From positions 62,001 through 126,000 of the forward strand of contig JAFXBF010000012.1 in assembly GCA_017516745.1 (NCBI GenBank): 64,000 nt of DNA, given 5' to 3'. A program made the position numbers and the translations under genes. The notes beneath the pieces are model-generated. The model was not told the origin of the DNA. It did not search any database and worked only from the letters and a program-made list of their open reading frames with translations. Position 1 is the stretch's first letter. Each line of letters starts with the position of its first letter. Below, piece after piece: positions 25,265 to 34,800 of this stretch. The DNA is from Clostridia bacterium. GTDB lineage: Bacteria; Bacillota; Clostridia; Oscillospirales; Acutalibacteraceae.

Positions 25265-27268
25265 TTATTTTATAATCCTGTATCCGCATACGGGCAGGGT
25301 GATTTCACCGCTGACGGTTTCACCGTTTATCAAATCGTGATACTCTCTGTCAAGCGTAACCTTTCTTTCTTTATCCGAAAAGTTGGTAATGAAAACAAAT
25401 TCGCCTCTCTTGCGTATGAATACACCGTCGGGTGCACCGATTTCGCAGTCAGGTTTGATTTTTATTTCAGCAATCAGCTTTTCGCAGAAGTCGTGTGCAA
25501 AATCTCCGTCGTTGCGGAAGGCAACATAATATGCCTTACCCTTGCCGAAGGTGTTTGCGGTCAGTGCAGGCATACCGGCATAAAAATCCTTTTTGTACTC
25601 ACCAAGAATTTGGGCACCCTGTGCGTGAATTATATCGCAGACGTGTTGCACCTCATATTCCTTGCCAAGGCAAGAGGCGCTGTTGGTAATGCCTTCGGGC
25701 AGGGAATCGGTTTCTTCAGCCCAAATGCCGAAAACCTCTTTCAGGTTGTTTGCAGGCAGACCGCCGAGGAAGCACAAATCGTCCTTATCAACAACGCCCG
25801 TAAGGTATGTTGCAACGAAACTGCCGCCGTTTTTCACATAGTCTTCAATCCGCTTGTCTGTGCCGTCTTTCAGCATATACAAAAACGGGGCTATCACGAG
25901 GTCGTACTTTGAATAATCGCTGTCCATAGCAATAACGTCAACGCTTATTCCCTTTTCAAAAAACGGCGTGTACCACTTCACACATTCATTGAGATAGTTG
26001 CGGTTTATGTTGTTGTAGCCTGCGTAATCCTTTATCGCCCAGTTGTTTTCCCAGTCGTAAACAACGGCAACCTTTGAGTTGCAGTATTTACCCGTAACAT
26101 CGCCGAGCTTTTCGAGATTCTCTCCCAGCCGTGAAATCTCACGGAAAACCCTTGTGTTTTCGTGTCCGCAGTGGTCAACAACGGCACCCTGGAATTTTTC
26201 GTAGCCGCCACGGCTTTTGCGCCATTGGAAGTACTGCACGCTGTCTGCGCCGTGGGCAACCGCCTGAATTGCCGCAAGAGCGTTTCTGCCCGTACGGGGA
26301 AGCTTGTTGACCTTGTGCCAGTTGACAAGCGAGGGTGTGCACTCCATCATAAAAAACGGCTGACCGTTTTTCATCGAGCGGAAGGCGTCGTGCGCAAAGG
26401 CTGTCCTTGCGGCTTCTTTTTCATTGAAGCCCTTGTCCCAGTGGGGATAGCTGTCCCACGAAACAAGGTCAAGGTGCTTTGCAAACTTCTGGTAATCTAT
26501 GCATTCGTGCATATCCATAAGGTTGGTCGTAACGGGAATATCGGGCGTAATTTCACGAAGCGGTGCAATTTCGTTTTCAAAAAATGAAATGTGGCTGTCC
26601 GAAACAAAGCGGTTCCAGCAAAGTTGTAAGCCGTGCGTGTGGTATTCGCCACGGCTTTTGGGTGAATTAATCTGCGACCAGTCTGTTACTCTGTGACCCC
26701 AGAAATCGTTCCACCACTTGAAATTCAGCTCGTCAAGGCTGTTGTGGTAGTAACCTTTAAGCCATTCACGGAAGGCCTGCTGGCAAAGCTCGCAGTGGCA
26801 TTCACCACGGTATTCGTTTGAAACGTGCCACATTTTAAGTGCAGGATGATCCTTGTATCTTAACGCAAGCACACGGTTGAAATTGCGCACCTTTTCTCTG
26901 TAAACAGGTGAGGTGAGGCAGTGGTTGCGGCGCACACCGAATTCGTTGCGTATGCCGCTTTCGGGTGTCCTGAGTACCTCGGGGTATTTTTGCGCCAGCC
27001 AGTGCGGCCTTGCGGCAGAGGGTGTGGCAAGCACAACCGATATGCCGTTGTCAGCCATACGGTCCATTATTGAGTCAAGCCACCCGAAGTTGTACACACC
27101 TTCTTCGGGTTCAAGCATAGCCCACGAGAATATGCCTATGCTCACGCTGTTGATGTGGGCAAGCTTCATCAGCCGTATGTCCTCGTCAAGTGTTTCGGGC
27201 GTGCCCAACCATTGCTCGGGGTTGTAATCTCCGCCGTGTATTATTCTGTCAAAAAACTTCTTTTCCAT
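25265..27268 (-). CDS. GH42 beta-galactosidase
   Basis: 667 residues, usual for GH42. Starts with the family signature IIHGGDYNPEQW. The acid/base Glu is in MWHVSNEYRGECHC, which also begins the zinc cysteine cluster (CHCELC), and the nucleophile Glu is in FFMMECTPSLVNW. Hydrolyses terminal beta-galactosides, probably short galacto-oligosaccharides from plant or host glycans. No signal peptide, so it acts on imported sugars. ATG at 27268 has AGGGTGA upstream; a GTG three codons earlier is possible. It stands alone, without a local sugar transporter. Confidence 0.95.
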   Translation of the reverse strand: MEKKFFDRIIHGGDYNPEQWLGTPETLDEDIRLMKLAHINSVSIGIFSWAMLEPEEGVYNFGWLDSIMDRMADNGISVVLATPSAARPHWLAQKYPEVLRTPESGIRNEFGVRRNHCLTSPVYREKVRNFNRVLALRYKDHPALKMWHVSNEYRGECHCELCQQAFREWLKGYYHNSLDELNFKWWNDFWGHRVTDWSQINSPKSRGEYHTHGLQLCWNRFVSDSHISFFENEIAPLREITPDIPVTTNLMDMHECIDYQKFAKHLDLVSWDSYPHWDKGFNEKEAARTAFAHDAFRSMKNGQPFFMMECTPSLVNWHKVNKLPRTGRNALAAIQAVAHGADSVQYFQWRKSRGGYEKFQGAVVDHCGHENTRVFREISRLGENLEKLGDVTGKYCNSKVAVVYDWENNWAIKDYAGYNNINRNYLNECVKWYTPFFEKGISVDVIAMDSDYSKYDLVIAPFLYMLKDGTDKRIEDYVKNGGSFVATYLTGVVDKDDLCFLGGLPANNLKEVFGIWAEETDSLPEGITNSASCLGKEYEVQHVCDIIHAQGAQILGEYKKDFYAGMPALTANTFGKGKAYYVAFRNDGDFAHDFCEKLIAEIKIKPDCEIGAPDGVFIRKRGEFVFITNFSDKERKVTLDREYHDLINGETVSGEITLPVCGYRIIK

Positions 27269-27330
27269 AACCGTCACCCTGAAAAATTGTGATAAATTAA
27301 TTATATCGACTTTCCGCTTTTATTGCAATA

Positions 27331-27370
27331 AAAACCTGCATTTTTGCCGTGTGAGCAAAAATGCAGGTTT
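27331..27370 (-). terminator. Terminator of the A-C-ACP cluster
   Basis: AAACCTGCATTTTTGC / GCAAAAATGCAGGTTT stem 12 bases after the carrier-protein gene. Confidence 0.85.
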
Positions 27371-27381
27371 CAGCTTATGAT

Positions 27382-27606
27382 TTACTTAATGTTCTTTTCA
27401 ACAAAATCGGCAAGTGCACCGACTGTGCGGTTGTTTCTGAAATCCTCTGCGGTGAGCTTTACGCCGAAGGTGATGTTAATATCGTCTGCAAAGCAGATAA
27501 GGTCGAATGAGGACATTCTGAGTTCGGACTTGATTCTTGTGTCGGGGGTTATTTCGTCGTCGGGCTCAACATAGTTGAGGAACATATCTTTGATTTTTTC
27601 AAACAT
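27382..27606 (-). CDS. Acyl/peptidyl carrier protein
   Basis: 74 residues, acidic, four-helix carrier fold expected. The likely phosphopantetheine serine is in LRMSSFDLICFADD, which departs from the usual DSLD (Met replaces Asp before the Ser). Last gene of a three-gene operon, two bases after the condensation gene, so it most probably carries the acyl or aminoacyl group activated by the adenylation protein. AAGGTGA before the ATG. A fatty-acid-synthesis ACP is less likely given the context. Confidence 0.85.
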   Translation of the reverse strand: MFEKIKDMFLNYVEPDDEITPDTRIKSELRMSSFDLICFADDINITFGVKLTAEDFRNNRTVGALADFVEKNIK

Positions 27607-27607
27607 C

Positions 27608-29047
27608 TTATTTCACCTTATCCTCTCTGATTTTGTCAAGAATTTCTCCTACGGTAATGTCGGGGTTTTCCATGCCGAGCATCAGCGTATCGTGAATCTT
27701 GTCGTAGAAGTGAAGAAGCTCTTCACCGGGGTTGTTGCAGATTCTGTATTCGAAGTTGAAGTCAAGACCGTTGTCGTGACTTCTGTGCATAACCGTCAGG
27801 TAAAGGGGCTGAACGGAGGCGTCGTTGTTGTACCAGAAGCCTCTGCTGGAGTTCTTCATTTCCTCACCGTAGTAGGGCATCGGGAAATAAGGATGATATG
27901 AGAAGGTTATACATTCATAAGTATAGCGCATTGAGCACTTCATTGCAAGATGTCTTTGAATAACTGCTTCCATCGGGCTGATGTTGGAGTGCTGGAAAAT
28001 TTCGTTCTGTGCCTTTTCGATAACTCTTACAGCCTCTTTGAAGGTCATTTCGGGCTCAACAATGTTTCTCATTGAGAAGAAGTGCATTCTTACACCGCCT
28101 GCCTTCTTGTCGAGCAGGGTAGCTCTTCTGTTGATCATCAGCTTGTAGGAGATATCCTTCTCGTCGCTGTTGAAGGAAGAAAGTGCGCTTCTCATACCCA
28201 TCATAAGCACGCAGGGGACGGAAAGGCTGTTTTCCTCGCACATTTTCAGAAGTTTTGCGGAAGTTTCAGCATCAAGGCTGAATTTGAGTGTTCTTGAGGA
28301 GGGATTGTCGCCGTCGAGCACCTTTGCCTTGCGCAGGTTGGGCTTCTTGTTTTCAATTCTCTGCTCTATCAGTCGGCTGGGACGAACATAGTCCGTGTAT
28401 ATGGGCTCTGTTGTGTCCTTGATTGTGCTCTTCCAGAAGGCGATGTCCTTTTTGTGCTGCTCGGAGTCCTTATATTCAAGCTCCTTTTTTACCATTTCAA
28501 GGTAGCTGCGCATGGGCTTGGGGTAAGCCGTGCCGTACTTCTTGTGCAGGTAAATTGCAAGTATATCACCGAGGAATACCTTTGATGAATAGCCGTCAAA
28601 GGCGAGGTGATGCAGCTTCATATAAATGCCGTTGTAATTATTTTCAAGGTGAATAATGCGGATTTCGTTGACGGGCTTGTGGAACATATCAATGAGAGAA
28701 TGTGAACGCTCTTTGAGGAATTCGTGAGCATCGTCCCACTTCATATGGGACAAATCCTCTTCAATGATTTCGATTTCGTGCTTGTCCGCAAGGTACTGAA
28801 CCAGCCTTTTCATAATGAGGCCGACCTTTGCAAAGCGCAGGCGGATACACTCGCACCTGTCCATTGCTTCGTAAATGGCTTGCTTCATTACCTCGGTGTC
28901 AAATTCACCCTGCCAGTAGTAGCCGGTTACGATGTTGAGAACGGGAGCATTTGTGCTGTGATGCTCTGAAAGGTAATACATAAGGTGCTGCGCAGGTATT
29001 ACGGGATAGGCTTCTTTTCTTGTGCCGTCAGGGAGTTTAATCTGCAT
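27608..29047 (-). CDS. Stand-alone NRPS-type condensation domain protein
   Basis: About 479 residues, one condensation domain and nothing else. The catalytic motif is HHLAFDG (HHxxxDG) at about residue 145. Such enzymes join a carrier-bound acyl group to an amine or alcohol. ATG at 29047 is chosen with TTGGAGG 11 bases upstream; a TTG at 29068 overlapping the previous gene is also possible. Lies between an adenylating enzyme and a carrier protein in one operon. No thioesterase, reductase or phosphopantetheinyl transferase is beside it, so product release and the acceptor are unknown. Confidence 0.85.
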   Translation of the reverse strand: MQIKLPDGTRKEAYPVIPAQHLMYYLSEHHSTNAPVLNIVTGYYWQGEFDTEVMKQAIYEAMDRCECIRLRFAKVGLIMKRLVQYLADKHEIEIIEEDLSHMKWDDAHEFLKERSHSLIDMFHKPVNEIRIIHLENNYNGIYMKLHHLAFDGYSSKVFLGDILAIYLHKKYGTAYPKPMRSYLEMVKKELEYKDSEQHKKDIAFWKSTIKDTTEPIYTDYVRPSRLIEQRIENKKPNLRKAKVLDGDNPSSRTLKFSLDAETSAKLLKMCEENSLSVPCVLMMGMRSALSSFNSDEKDISYKLMINRRATLLDKKAGGVRMHFFSMRNIVEPEMTFKEAVRVIEKAQNEIFQHSNISPMEAVIQRHLAMKCSMRYTYECITFSYHPYFPMPYYGEEMKNSSRGFWYNNDASVQPLYLTVMHRSHDNGLDFNFEYRICNNPGEELLHFYDKIHDTLMLGMENPDITVGEILDKIREDKVK

Positions 29048-29064
29048 AGCCTTTTCGCCTCCAA

Positions 29065-30636
29065 TCAATAGCGGATGTTGTTTCTCTTTATTTTACCCGT
29101 AGTGGTCTTGGGGAAGGGTGTTGTTCTGATGTGAAGTGCCGAAATCTCACGGTAGGATTTTTCGCCCTTATTGGCTTCTCTTACCTTTCCGAGAAGATAT
29201 TCCTCAATGTTTTCAATGCCTGCTGTCTTTGCGTATTCCTCGTCGGGGAATACCTCGCAGACTATGCGGTCGTTTTCGGCGCTGACGATAATTTCCTTGA
29301 TAACCTTTTCGTCAGCGAACTTCTTTTCAAGCTCCTCGGGTGAGATGTTTTCGCCGTTTGAGAGGATGATGAGGTTTTTGATTCGGCCTGTTACGTAAAG
29401 GTGAGTTTCGTCGGCGTTGAATCTGCCCAGGTCGCCTGTCTTGAGGTAGCCGTCCTCGGTAAAGGCGGCGGCTGTTTCATCGGGCTTTTTGTAGTAGCCC
29501 ATCATTACGGACTTGCCCTTGACCTGAATTTCACCTTCAACAAGTCTTACATCGCAGATGCTCTTGATGATTTTACCGCTTGAATCCTTGCAGTAGTCGG
29601 TGAAATCCGCTGTCGTGATTTTGGGGCTTGTCTCTGTCATGCCGTAGCCCTGGCGCAGCATAATGCCGTACTTTTCATACTCGGCAACAAGGCCGGGGCC
29701 AAGGTAAGCACCGCCGACAGCAATCCAGCGGATGTTCTTGCCGAATACCATTTCGGCAACCTCTCTGGGTTTCTTGTCGGGGAAACGCTTGTGGAGTATA
29801 TTAACCTTGCGGATGAGTGATTCGCAAATCATCGGCACAAGGCGCATTGTTGTGGGCTGGAATGTCGCAAGGCTTCTGCCGATGTTGCTCATATCTCCGT
29901 TGAGGCATACTGTGTGGCCGTCAAGCAGGGGCTTGAAATAGTCGCACGAGAAGCAGAAAATATGGTGCATCGGAAGAACGGAAAGATAAACGTCATCCGA
30001 GCTCAGCTCGATTTCGGGGTAGGTGACGTTTGCAATAAGGTTTGAGGAGGAGAGCATAACGCCCTTGCGCACACCTGTTGTACCCGATGTGTAGATAATA
30101 GCTGCACAGTCATCGGGGTTAAGCTCAATTTCGGAAAGAGAAGCATATTCGGACTCGGAGGAATACTTCTCATATTTATCCTTGAACCACTCGGCATCGC
30201 CCATATTTACGGCAACCTTAAGTCTGTCGTACTTCTTGAGAATCTGCTGTGCGGTTTCCTCGTAAGCGCTTTCATAGAAAAGTGCCTCTACATCGCCGTC
30301 CTCAAAAAGCATAGCTGCTTCGTCTGCGGAGGTGTTGGGTGCAAAGGGCAGGAAAACATTGCCGCTGACGAGTGTGCCTGTAAGAGCGGTGATGTATTCA
30401 TAGCTTGTTCTGCCGATAACAGCAATGTGCATTCTGTCGGGGCAGAGGTCACGGATGTATCTGCAAAGAGCAAGGCTGTTTTCACGCAGGGTAATAAAGC
30501 TCTTTTCGATAATTTCATCACCGTTGAGGTATTTGATGAAGGGCTTGTCGCCGTAGAGCTTTGCGCTGTTGTCAATAAGGTCTCTTACCGTATTGATACC
30601 CTTGTACATTTCTTTGATTTCAGAAATTCTTTCCAT
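29065..30636 (-). CDS. Acyl/aminoacyl-AMP ligase (ANL superfamily)
   Basis: 523 residues. AMP-binding core IIYTSGTTGVRKGVML (A3), GYGMTETSPKIT (A5), GYLKTGDLGRF (A7), VTGRIKNLIILSNGENISP (A8) and the C-terminal lysine in TTGKIKRNNIRY (A10) are all present. The A8 form is nearer to fatty acyl-CoA/acyl-ACP ligases than to amino-acid NRPS modules, so a fatty acid substrate is plausible. First gene of the three-gene cluster, with its own promoter; the stop codon is followed by the binding site of the condensation gene. Confidence 0.9.
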   Translation of the reverse strand: MERISEIKEMYKGINTVRDLIDNSAKLYGDKPFIKYLNGDEIIEKSFITLRENSLALCRYIRDLCPDRMHIAVIGRTSYEYITALTGTLVSGNVFLPFAPNTSADEAAMLFEDGDVEALFYESAYEETAQQILKKYDRLKVAVNMGDAEWFKDKYEKYSSESEYASLSEIELNPDDCAAIIYTSGTTGVRKGVMLSSSNLIANVTYPEIELSSDDVYLSVLPMHHIFCFSCDYFKPLLDGHTVCLNGDMSNIGRSLATFQPTTMRLVPMICESLIRKVNILHKRFPDKKPREVAEMVFGKNIRWIAVGGAYLGPGLVAEYEKYGIMLRQGYGMTETSPKITTADFTDYCKDSSGKIIKSICDVRLVEGEIQVKGKSVMMGYYKKPDETAAAFTEDGYLKTGDLGRFNADETHLYVTGRIKNLIILSNGENISPEELEKKFADEKVIKEIIVSAENDRIVCEVFPDEEYAKTAGIENIEEYLLGKVREANKGEKSYREISALHIRTTPFPKTTTGKIKRNNIRY

Positions 30637-30673
30637 AAATACTTTCTCTTCCTACTGATTTTAATATATATTT

Positions 30674-30701
30674 ATTATATACTATAAACGCACGGATACA
30701 A
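30674..30701 (-). promoter_or_regulatory. Promoter of the A-C-ACP cluster
   Basis: Minus strand TTGTAT (30701-30696), 16-base spacer, TATAAT (30679-30674), 37 bases upstream of the ligase start. Confidence 0.55.
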
Positions 30702-30786
30702 TATACAATGCTAAGGTAACAATAAAGTAACATAAAGGTAAACTGTTAATACTCTATTCACAAAAAGTTAATAAAAATCAAAAAGC

Positions 30787-30817
30787 AGGTGCTGTGTTTG
30801 GTCGGAACACAGCACCT
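30787..30817 (-). terminator. Terminator of the hydrolase/YhhN/M20 operon
   Basis: AGGTGCTGTGTT / AACACAGCACCT stem just after the M20 gene. Confidence 0.85.
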
Positions 30818-30834
30818 TGTATAAATTACTGTTT

Positions 30835-32286
30835 TTATTTGTGATTTTTAATATAATGCTTGTAGAATTTTACGCAGTGTGCAACCTCGTCAACGCCTAT
30901 GCTTTCGTTGGCGGCGTGCATAGCGGCAAGCTGCTCGTTGCTCATCTTAATCGGGCAGAAGCGCAGGCAGTTGTCTGCAATTGCCTCGTAGTGGCGGCAG
31001 TCCGTACCGCCCGTCATAAGGTAGGGGATAACGCCTGCATCGGGATAGCACTCGTTAAGGCACTTTTTAAGGTAGCCGAACTCTTCACCGTTGAAGTCAA
31101 CACAGTTGGATGCACTTCTTGCGTGGATAACCTCTAATTCAAGGTCGTACTTGTCAGCGTATTTCTGAAGCACTGCAAGTGAAGCCTGAGCATTCTGGTG
31201 GGGTGAGGGGCGCAGGTTGCAGACAACATAGGCCTCGGTCGGCACGACGTTTGGTGTCTGTGAGCCGCCTGCCATTGTGCAGGCAAAGGTCGTTTTGACA
31301 AAGGCGTTGCACATCGGCGAAACAACGGGAAGTACCTTTGTAAGCAGACCCTTGAACAGCCACATATTGCCAAGCACCATTCGCAGCGGGAAGCCGAGGT
31401 AGGGAGCAGCCTGGTCGAGCATAGCGTAAACGGGAGTGGAAATTTCAGCCTTGAAGGGCTGGTCATTTTCGATATCCGCAACAAACTTTGAAAGTCTTGC
31501 AAGGGGAGTGTTCTTCGGTGGTGTTGAGGAGTGGCCGCCCTTGCCCTTTGCCTTGATTTTAACGTCGATATAGCCCTTTTCAAGTATGCCTATAGCGGCA
31601 CACCAGCCGTCCATTGTCGGCAGCTGATTCTTGAGAATTGCGCCACCCTCGTCCATTGCAACGTCGAGGTGAACACCCTTTGACTTGAGGTGTTCAATAA
31701 TCATCGGTGCACCGCCGCCCGAAATCTCTTCGTCAACGGCAGTTGCAAGGTAAACGTCGCAAGGCGGCTCAAAGCCCTCTTTTATAAGCTCTTCAAGAGC
31801 CTGAAATTCGGAGAAAACGGTGGACTTGCAGTCCATAGCGCCTCTGCCGTGGATGTTGCCGCCTGAAATCTCGCCCGAAAACGGGTCCTTTTCCCAGGTG
31901 GGCTCGTCGGCCGTAACAACGTCCTGGTGACCCATAAGAAGCAGACCGTTTCTCTTCGGGTCTTTACCGGGCAGGCGGAGAACAAGGTTACCCTCAAGCT
32001 CTGTGCATTCCATCTTTGCAAAAACATTCGGGAAGTTTTCCTTCATAACCTCGTGCAGCTTGTAAAACTGCGAAAGGTCGGTGTTGCCACGCAGGGAGAT
32101 AGTGGGCACCTGAATCATCTTTGAAAGCTTGACTGCATAATCGTCGGCCTCTTCTTTAGTGGGGCTGATGGCGGGTGAATTTGTGTTGGGCTTTGCCTTG
32201 ATTTTAACAGCCTTGATTGCCGCAGCTGCGAGTAACACAACAAGCAAGCCCAACAGGCAAAGCAGAACAATTCCTACGTAATTCAT
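30835..32286 (-). CDS. Membrane-anchored M20 metallopeptidase
   Basis: 483 residues. One N-terminal membrane helix (IVLLCLLGLLVVLLAAAAIK) anchors the enzyme. The metal and catalytic residues of carboxypeptidase S/M20 enzymes are visible: LLMGHQDVV, GRGAMDCKST, TAVDEEISGGG and GGTDCRHYE. Cleaves dipeptides, N-acyl amino acids or carboxy-terminal residues. The relation to PM20D1-like N-acyl amino acid hydrolases is interesting beside an acyl-ligase/condensation cluster, but this is speculation. Third gene of an operon with YhhN and a serine hydrolase; AGAGG before ATG. Confidence 0.9.
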   Translation of the reverse strand: MNYVGIVLLCLLGLLVVLLAAAAIKAVKIKAKPNTNSPAISPTKEEADDYAVKLSKMIQVPTISLRGNTDLSQFYKLHEVMKENFPNVFAKMECTELEGNLVLRLPGKDPKRNGLLLMGHQDVVTADEPTWEKDPFSGEISGGNIHGRGAMDCKSTVFSEFQALEELIKEGFEPPCDVYLATAVDEEISGGGAPMIIEHLKSKGVHLDVAMDEGGAILKNQLPTMDGWCAAIGILEKGYIDVKIKAKGKGGHSSTPPKNTPLARLSKFVADIENDQPFKAEISTPVYAMLDQAAPYLGFPLRMVLGNMWLFKGLLTKVLPVVSPMCNAFVKTTFACTMAGGSQTPNVVPTEAYVVCNLRPSPHQNAQASLAVLQKYADKYDLELEVIHARSASNCVDFNGEEFGYLKKCLNECYPDAGVIPYLMTGGTDCRHYEAIADNCLRFCPIKMSNEQLAAMHAANESIGVDEVAHCVKFYKHYIKNHK

Positions 32287-32329
32287 TTAAATAACCTCTT
32301 TTAAAAATAATATATGAATTTAATAATTC

Positions 32330-33058
32330 CTATCTAATAAACAGTATTGTCAGTGCAAGGCAGACCTGCGCACCGAAATATGTAATTATATTATATACCT
32401 TTAATTTAAACTTTTTGTATCTTGTGTCAACCGTAATCAGTGCCAGTGAGCCGTCCGACTGAATGAACATAAAGCCGCCAAGCAGTAACAGCACGGCAGG
32501 CACAACAGCCTCAATACCCTGCGAATACAGCAGCCTGATTGCAAGACCCGTGGATTTGAGCATCATCATCGTTACAAAAAAGGCGTAGGGTACCATAGGC
32601 ACAGCCAGTATGCCGAAGGGCACCTTGCGTATAAAGCAGGCTGTAAAGTAGGCAGCTACGAGTGCGGCAGTCAGCACAATTTCCCACCAATAAAATACGG
32701 GAATTTCGGGGAATATTCTTTTCTGCGCACCGATATATGCAAGGCAGAAGAAAACGTGTGCCGTTGCAAAAAATGCCGTGCCGATTGAGAAATACAGCTT
32801 ACTGGGCTTTGGTATATGCAGCGTAAAATCGCCCAGCCACGAAAACGCAAAGCCGCCGAGCATCAACGAAGAATAGGCGCTGATACCAACGTTTGCCGTA
32901 ATAACGGCGGCTAACGCCAGATACGCCGTGGCACATACCATTTTGTACCCGAGTGAGCCCCAATTCTTTGTCGGCCACATTTTTTTCAGGTAAAGCGGCA
33001 CGAATATAATTTCAACCAGAACAAGGGCTGAACATAAAGCGAATGAAGCAGGTGACAT
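32330..33058 (-). CDS. YhhN-family membrane protein (lysoplasmalogenase-like)
   Basis: 242 residues with about eight membrane helices. Conserved Asp-containing segments FSWLGDFTLH and GGFMFIQSDGSLALI match the YhhN/TMEM86 family, which hydrolyses the vinyl-ether bond of lysoplasmalogens. Plasmalogens are common in anaerobic Clostridia, so the role is plausible. Lies 32 bases after the serine-hydrolase gene and 43 before the M20 gene, all one direction. Confidence 0.85.
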   Translation of the reverse strand: MSPASFALCSALVLVEIIFVPLYLKKMWPTKNWGSLGYKMVCATAYLALAAVITANVGISAYSSLMLGGFAFSWLGDFTLHIPKPSKLYFSIGTAFFATAHVFFCLAYIGAQKRIFPEIPVFYWWEIVLTAALVAAYFTACFIRKVPFGILAVPMVPYAFFVTMMMLKSTGLAIRLLYSQGIEAVVPAVLLLLGGFMFIQSDGSLALITVDTRYKKFKLKVYNIITYFGAQVCLALTILFIR

Positions 33059-33090
33059 AAGAATCGCTCCGTTATAAATCTGTTGTATGA

Positions 33091-34665
33091 TTATATAAAC
33101 TTTGCCTTCTGGTCTGCGTCAAGGATTTTGTATGAGTTGAGAAGCATCAGCTTGAACATTGCGTAAGCCGCCTGACCGGGTATCATCGACTGCACCGTGG
33201 GTGCAAGCTCGCCTGCAAGGTACTGCAATGTGGGCTGGCAGGAGGGGCTTACGGTAACGCTGTCACCCTTGAAGGTGAATTTCAGCCTGCGCTGTCCTAT
33301 TGCTTCAAGCGGTCTGAGCCAAACCTCAAAGCTGTTTTCGTCAAGCCACGCACCGCTTGAGCTTAAGGTATAGTTGAGCTTGCCCAGGCGGATTTTGCTT
33401 CGCCTTGCTTCACCGCCAAGCCCTATGTGGACTATGTTGCTCTCGTCACCCTCTGTCCAGTACATTGTGCACTCGTCCTCGTAAAAATTAAATCTTACGT
33501 TGTCAATAGGGCCTGCCTTATCTGCGCACATATAAATGGCAGGGAATGTGAGCACACTCAGAGGGAAGCCCAATGCCTGCAAAACAGGGTTGGGTGTTAT
33601 TTTTATTGTTCTGCCGTCAATTTTCTTTTCTGTTTCGGGCTGACGGGGCATAACCTCAATTTCTTCAAGCTCGGGGAATTCGGGAATTTCCTTTGCCTCG
33701 GGTGCTTCGCCGTCAAAGAAAAGCTCATCGATGTGGTCTTCAAGACAGCGTCTTGTTTTATCCTCATTGATTTCGTTGTCCGTCATAACAATAACGGCAT
33801 CCTTTTCGGGGAAGACATAAGCGAACTGTGAGAACATACCGTCAAAGCGGTAAACGCCCTTGCCGCAGTCGCAGCCCCATATAAAGTAGCCGTAACCGTC
33901 TGTGGGTGAGCCGGGAATACCGCTTGTGTGGTTGGCGCTTGCAAGCTTGCACCAGCCCTTCGGGATAACCTGCTTGCCGTTAAACTTGCCGCCGTTGAGG
34001 TAGCAAAGCGCAATTTTTGCAAGATCCTCGGTTTTCAGGAAAAGACCCCAGCCGCCTGTTTCTGTGCCGTGTGAATCACGCTCCCACTGGGTTTTGGTTA
34101 TTCCCAGCGGCTCGTAAAGTCTGGGTGTGAGGTATTGTGTTACGGTCATTCCGGTAACCCTTGCAATCATTGCGGCAACGCAGTAGGTGTTTTCGCTGAT
34201 ATAGCTCCAGCCTTCACCGGGTGAGTAGGCCTGCTTCGTTTCCATAAAGTCCTTTACCCATGTGTCGGAGGTCTTGTCAGCAAGCAGGCTGACGTTTTTG
34301 CCTGCCGTCATAGTCATAAGTGAGTGTAATGTAATTCTTTCAAGGTCATCGTCCTTGGGGTTTGCGTATTCCGGGAATACGTCAACAAGCCTTGTGTCGG
34401 GGGTCAGCAGACCCTCTGCCACGGCAAAGCCTGCCGCTGTGGCGGTTACACTTTTGCTTACGGAATACATTGTGTGAAGTATATCGGGGCCGTAGGGCTT
34501 GCGCCACGCTTCAAAAGCCACTTTACCGTGACGGATTATCATCATTGAATGGCTTTCAACCTGCTTTTCTTCAATATCACGGATAATTGCCGCAATTGCT
34601 GCCGAAGAAACACCGACAGCCTCAGCACTCTCCGCTCTCGGAACAGAAAACTCATTGCTTAACAT
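33091..34665 (-). CDS. Beta-lactamase-fold serine hydrolase
   Basis: 524 residues. The nucleophile motif SxxK is SVSK (in MYSVSKSVTATAAG, near residue 70), with a downstream WSYISENTYC in the place of the YxN motif. A C-terminal region of about 190 residues (from 330) is predicted beta-rich and of unknown function. Class C-type esterases and DD-peptidase relatives share this fold; there is no evidence for antibiotic resistance. No signal peptide seen. First gene of the operon; AAGGAGG upstream, with two nearby ATG choices. Confidence 0.85.
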   Translation of the reverse strand: MLSNEFSVPRAESAEAVGVSSAAIAAIIRDIEEKQVESHSMMIIRHGKVAFEAWRKPYGPDILHTMYSVSKSVTATAAGFAVAEGLLTPDTRLVDVFPEYANPKDDDLERITLHSLMTMTAGKNVSLLADKTSDTWVKDFMETKQAYSPGEGWSYISENTYCVAAMIARVTGMTVTQYLTPRLYEPLGITKTQWERDSHGTETGGWGLFLKTEDLAKIALCYLNGGKFNGKQVIPKGWCKLASANHTSGIPGSPTDGYGYFIWGCDCGKGVYRFDGMFSQFAYVFPEKDAVIVMTDNEINEDKTRRCLEDHIDELFFDGEAPEAKEIPEFPELEEIEVMPRQPETEKKIDGRTIKITPNPVLQALGFPLSVLTFPAIYMCADKAGPIDNVRFNFYEDECTMYWTEGDESNIVHIGLGGEARRSKIRLGKLNYTLSSSGAWLDENSFEVWLRPLEAIGQRRLKFTFKGDSVTVSPSCQPTLQYLAGELAPTVQSMIPGQAAYAMFKLMLLNSYKILDADQKAKFI

Positions 34666-34765
34666 AAAAGCATAACCTCCTTTTTAGTTGCCTCAATAAA
34701 TAAGGCTGTTTTCAGTAAACTTATTAATGCACGAGAAAACTGTATTATATCAATTTACTATTAAA

Positions 34766-34800
34766 ACCTATTCCTAATTCCGAATTTCTAATTATTAATT
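34766..34800. repeat. AATTCCTAATT-type short repeat at a gene end
   Basis: Irregular copies of an AATTCCTAATT/TTCTAATTATTAATT unit that run into the stop codon of the gene at 34795. A similar array touches the holin stop at 48001-48025. Confidence 0.6.

Noticed and set aside
33091..34665. Antibiotic-resistance beta-lactamase
   Set aside because: Only the fold and SxxK motif are shared; no signal peptide, and the long C-terminal region and neighbours point to another hydrolase role.
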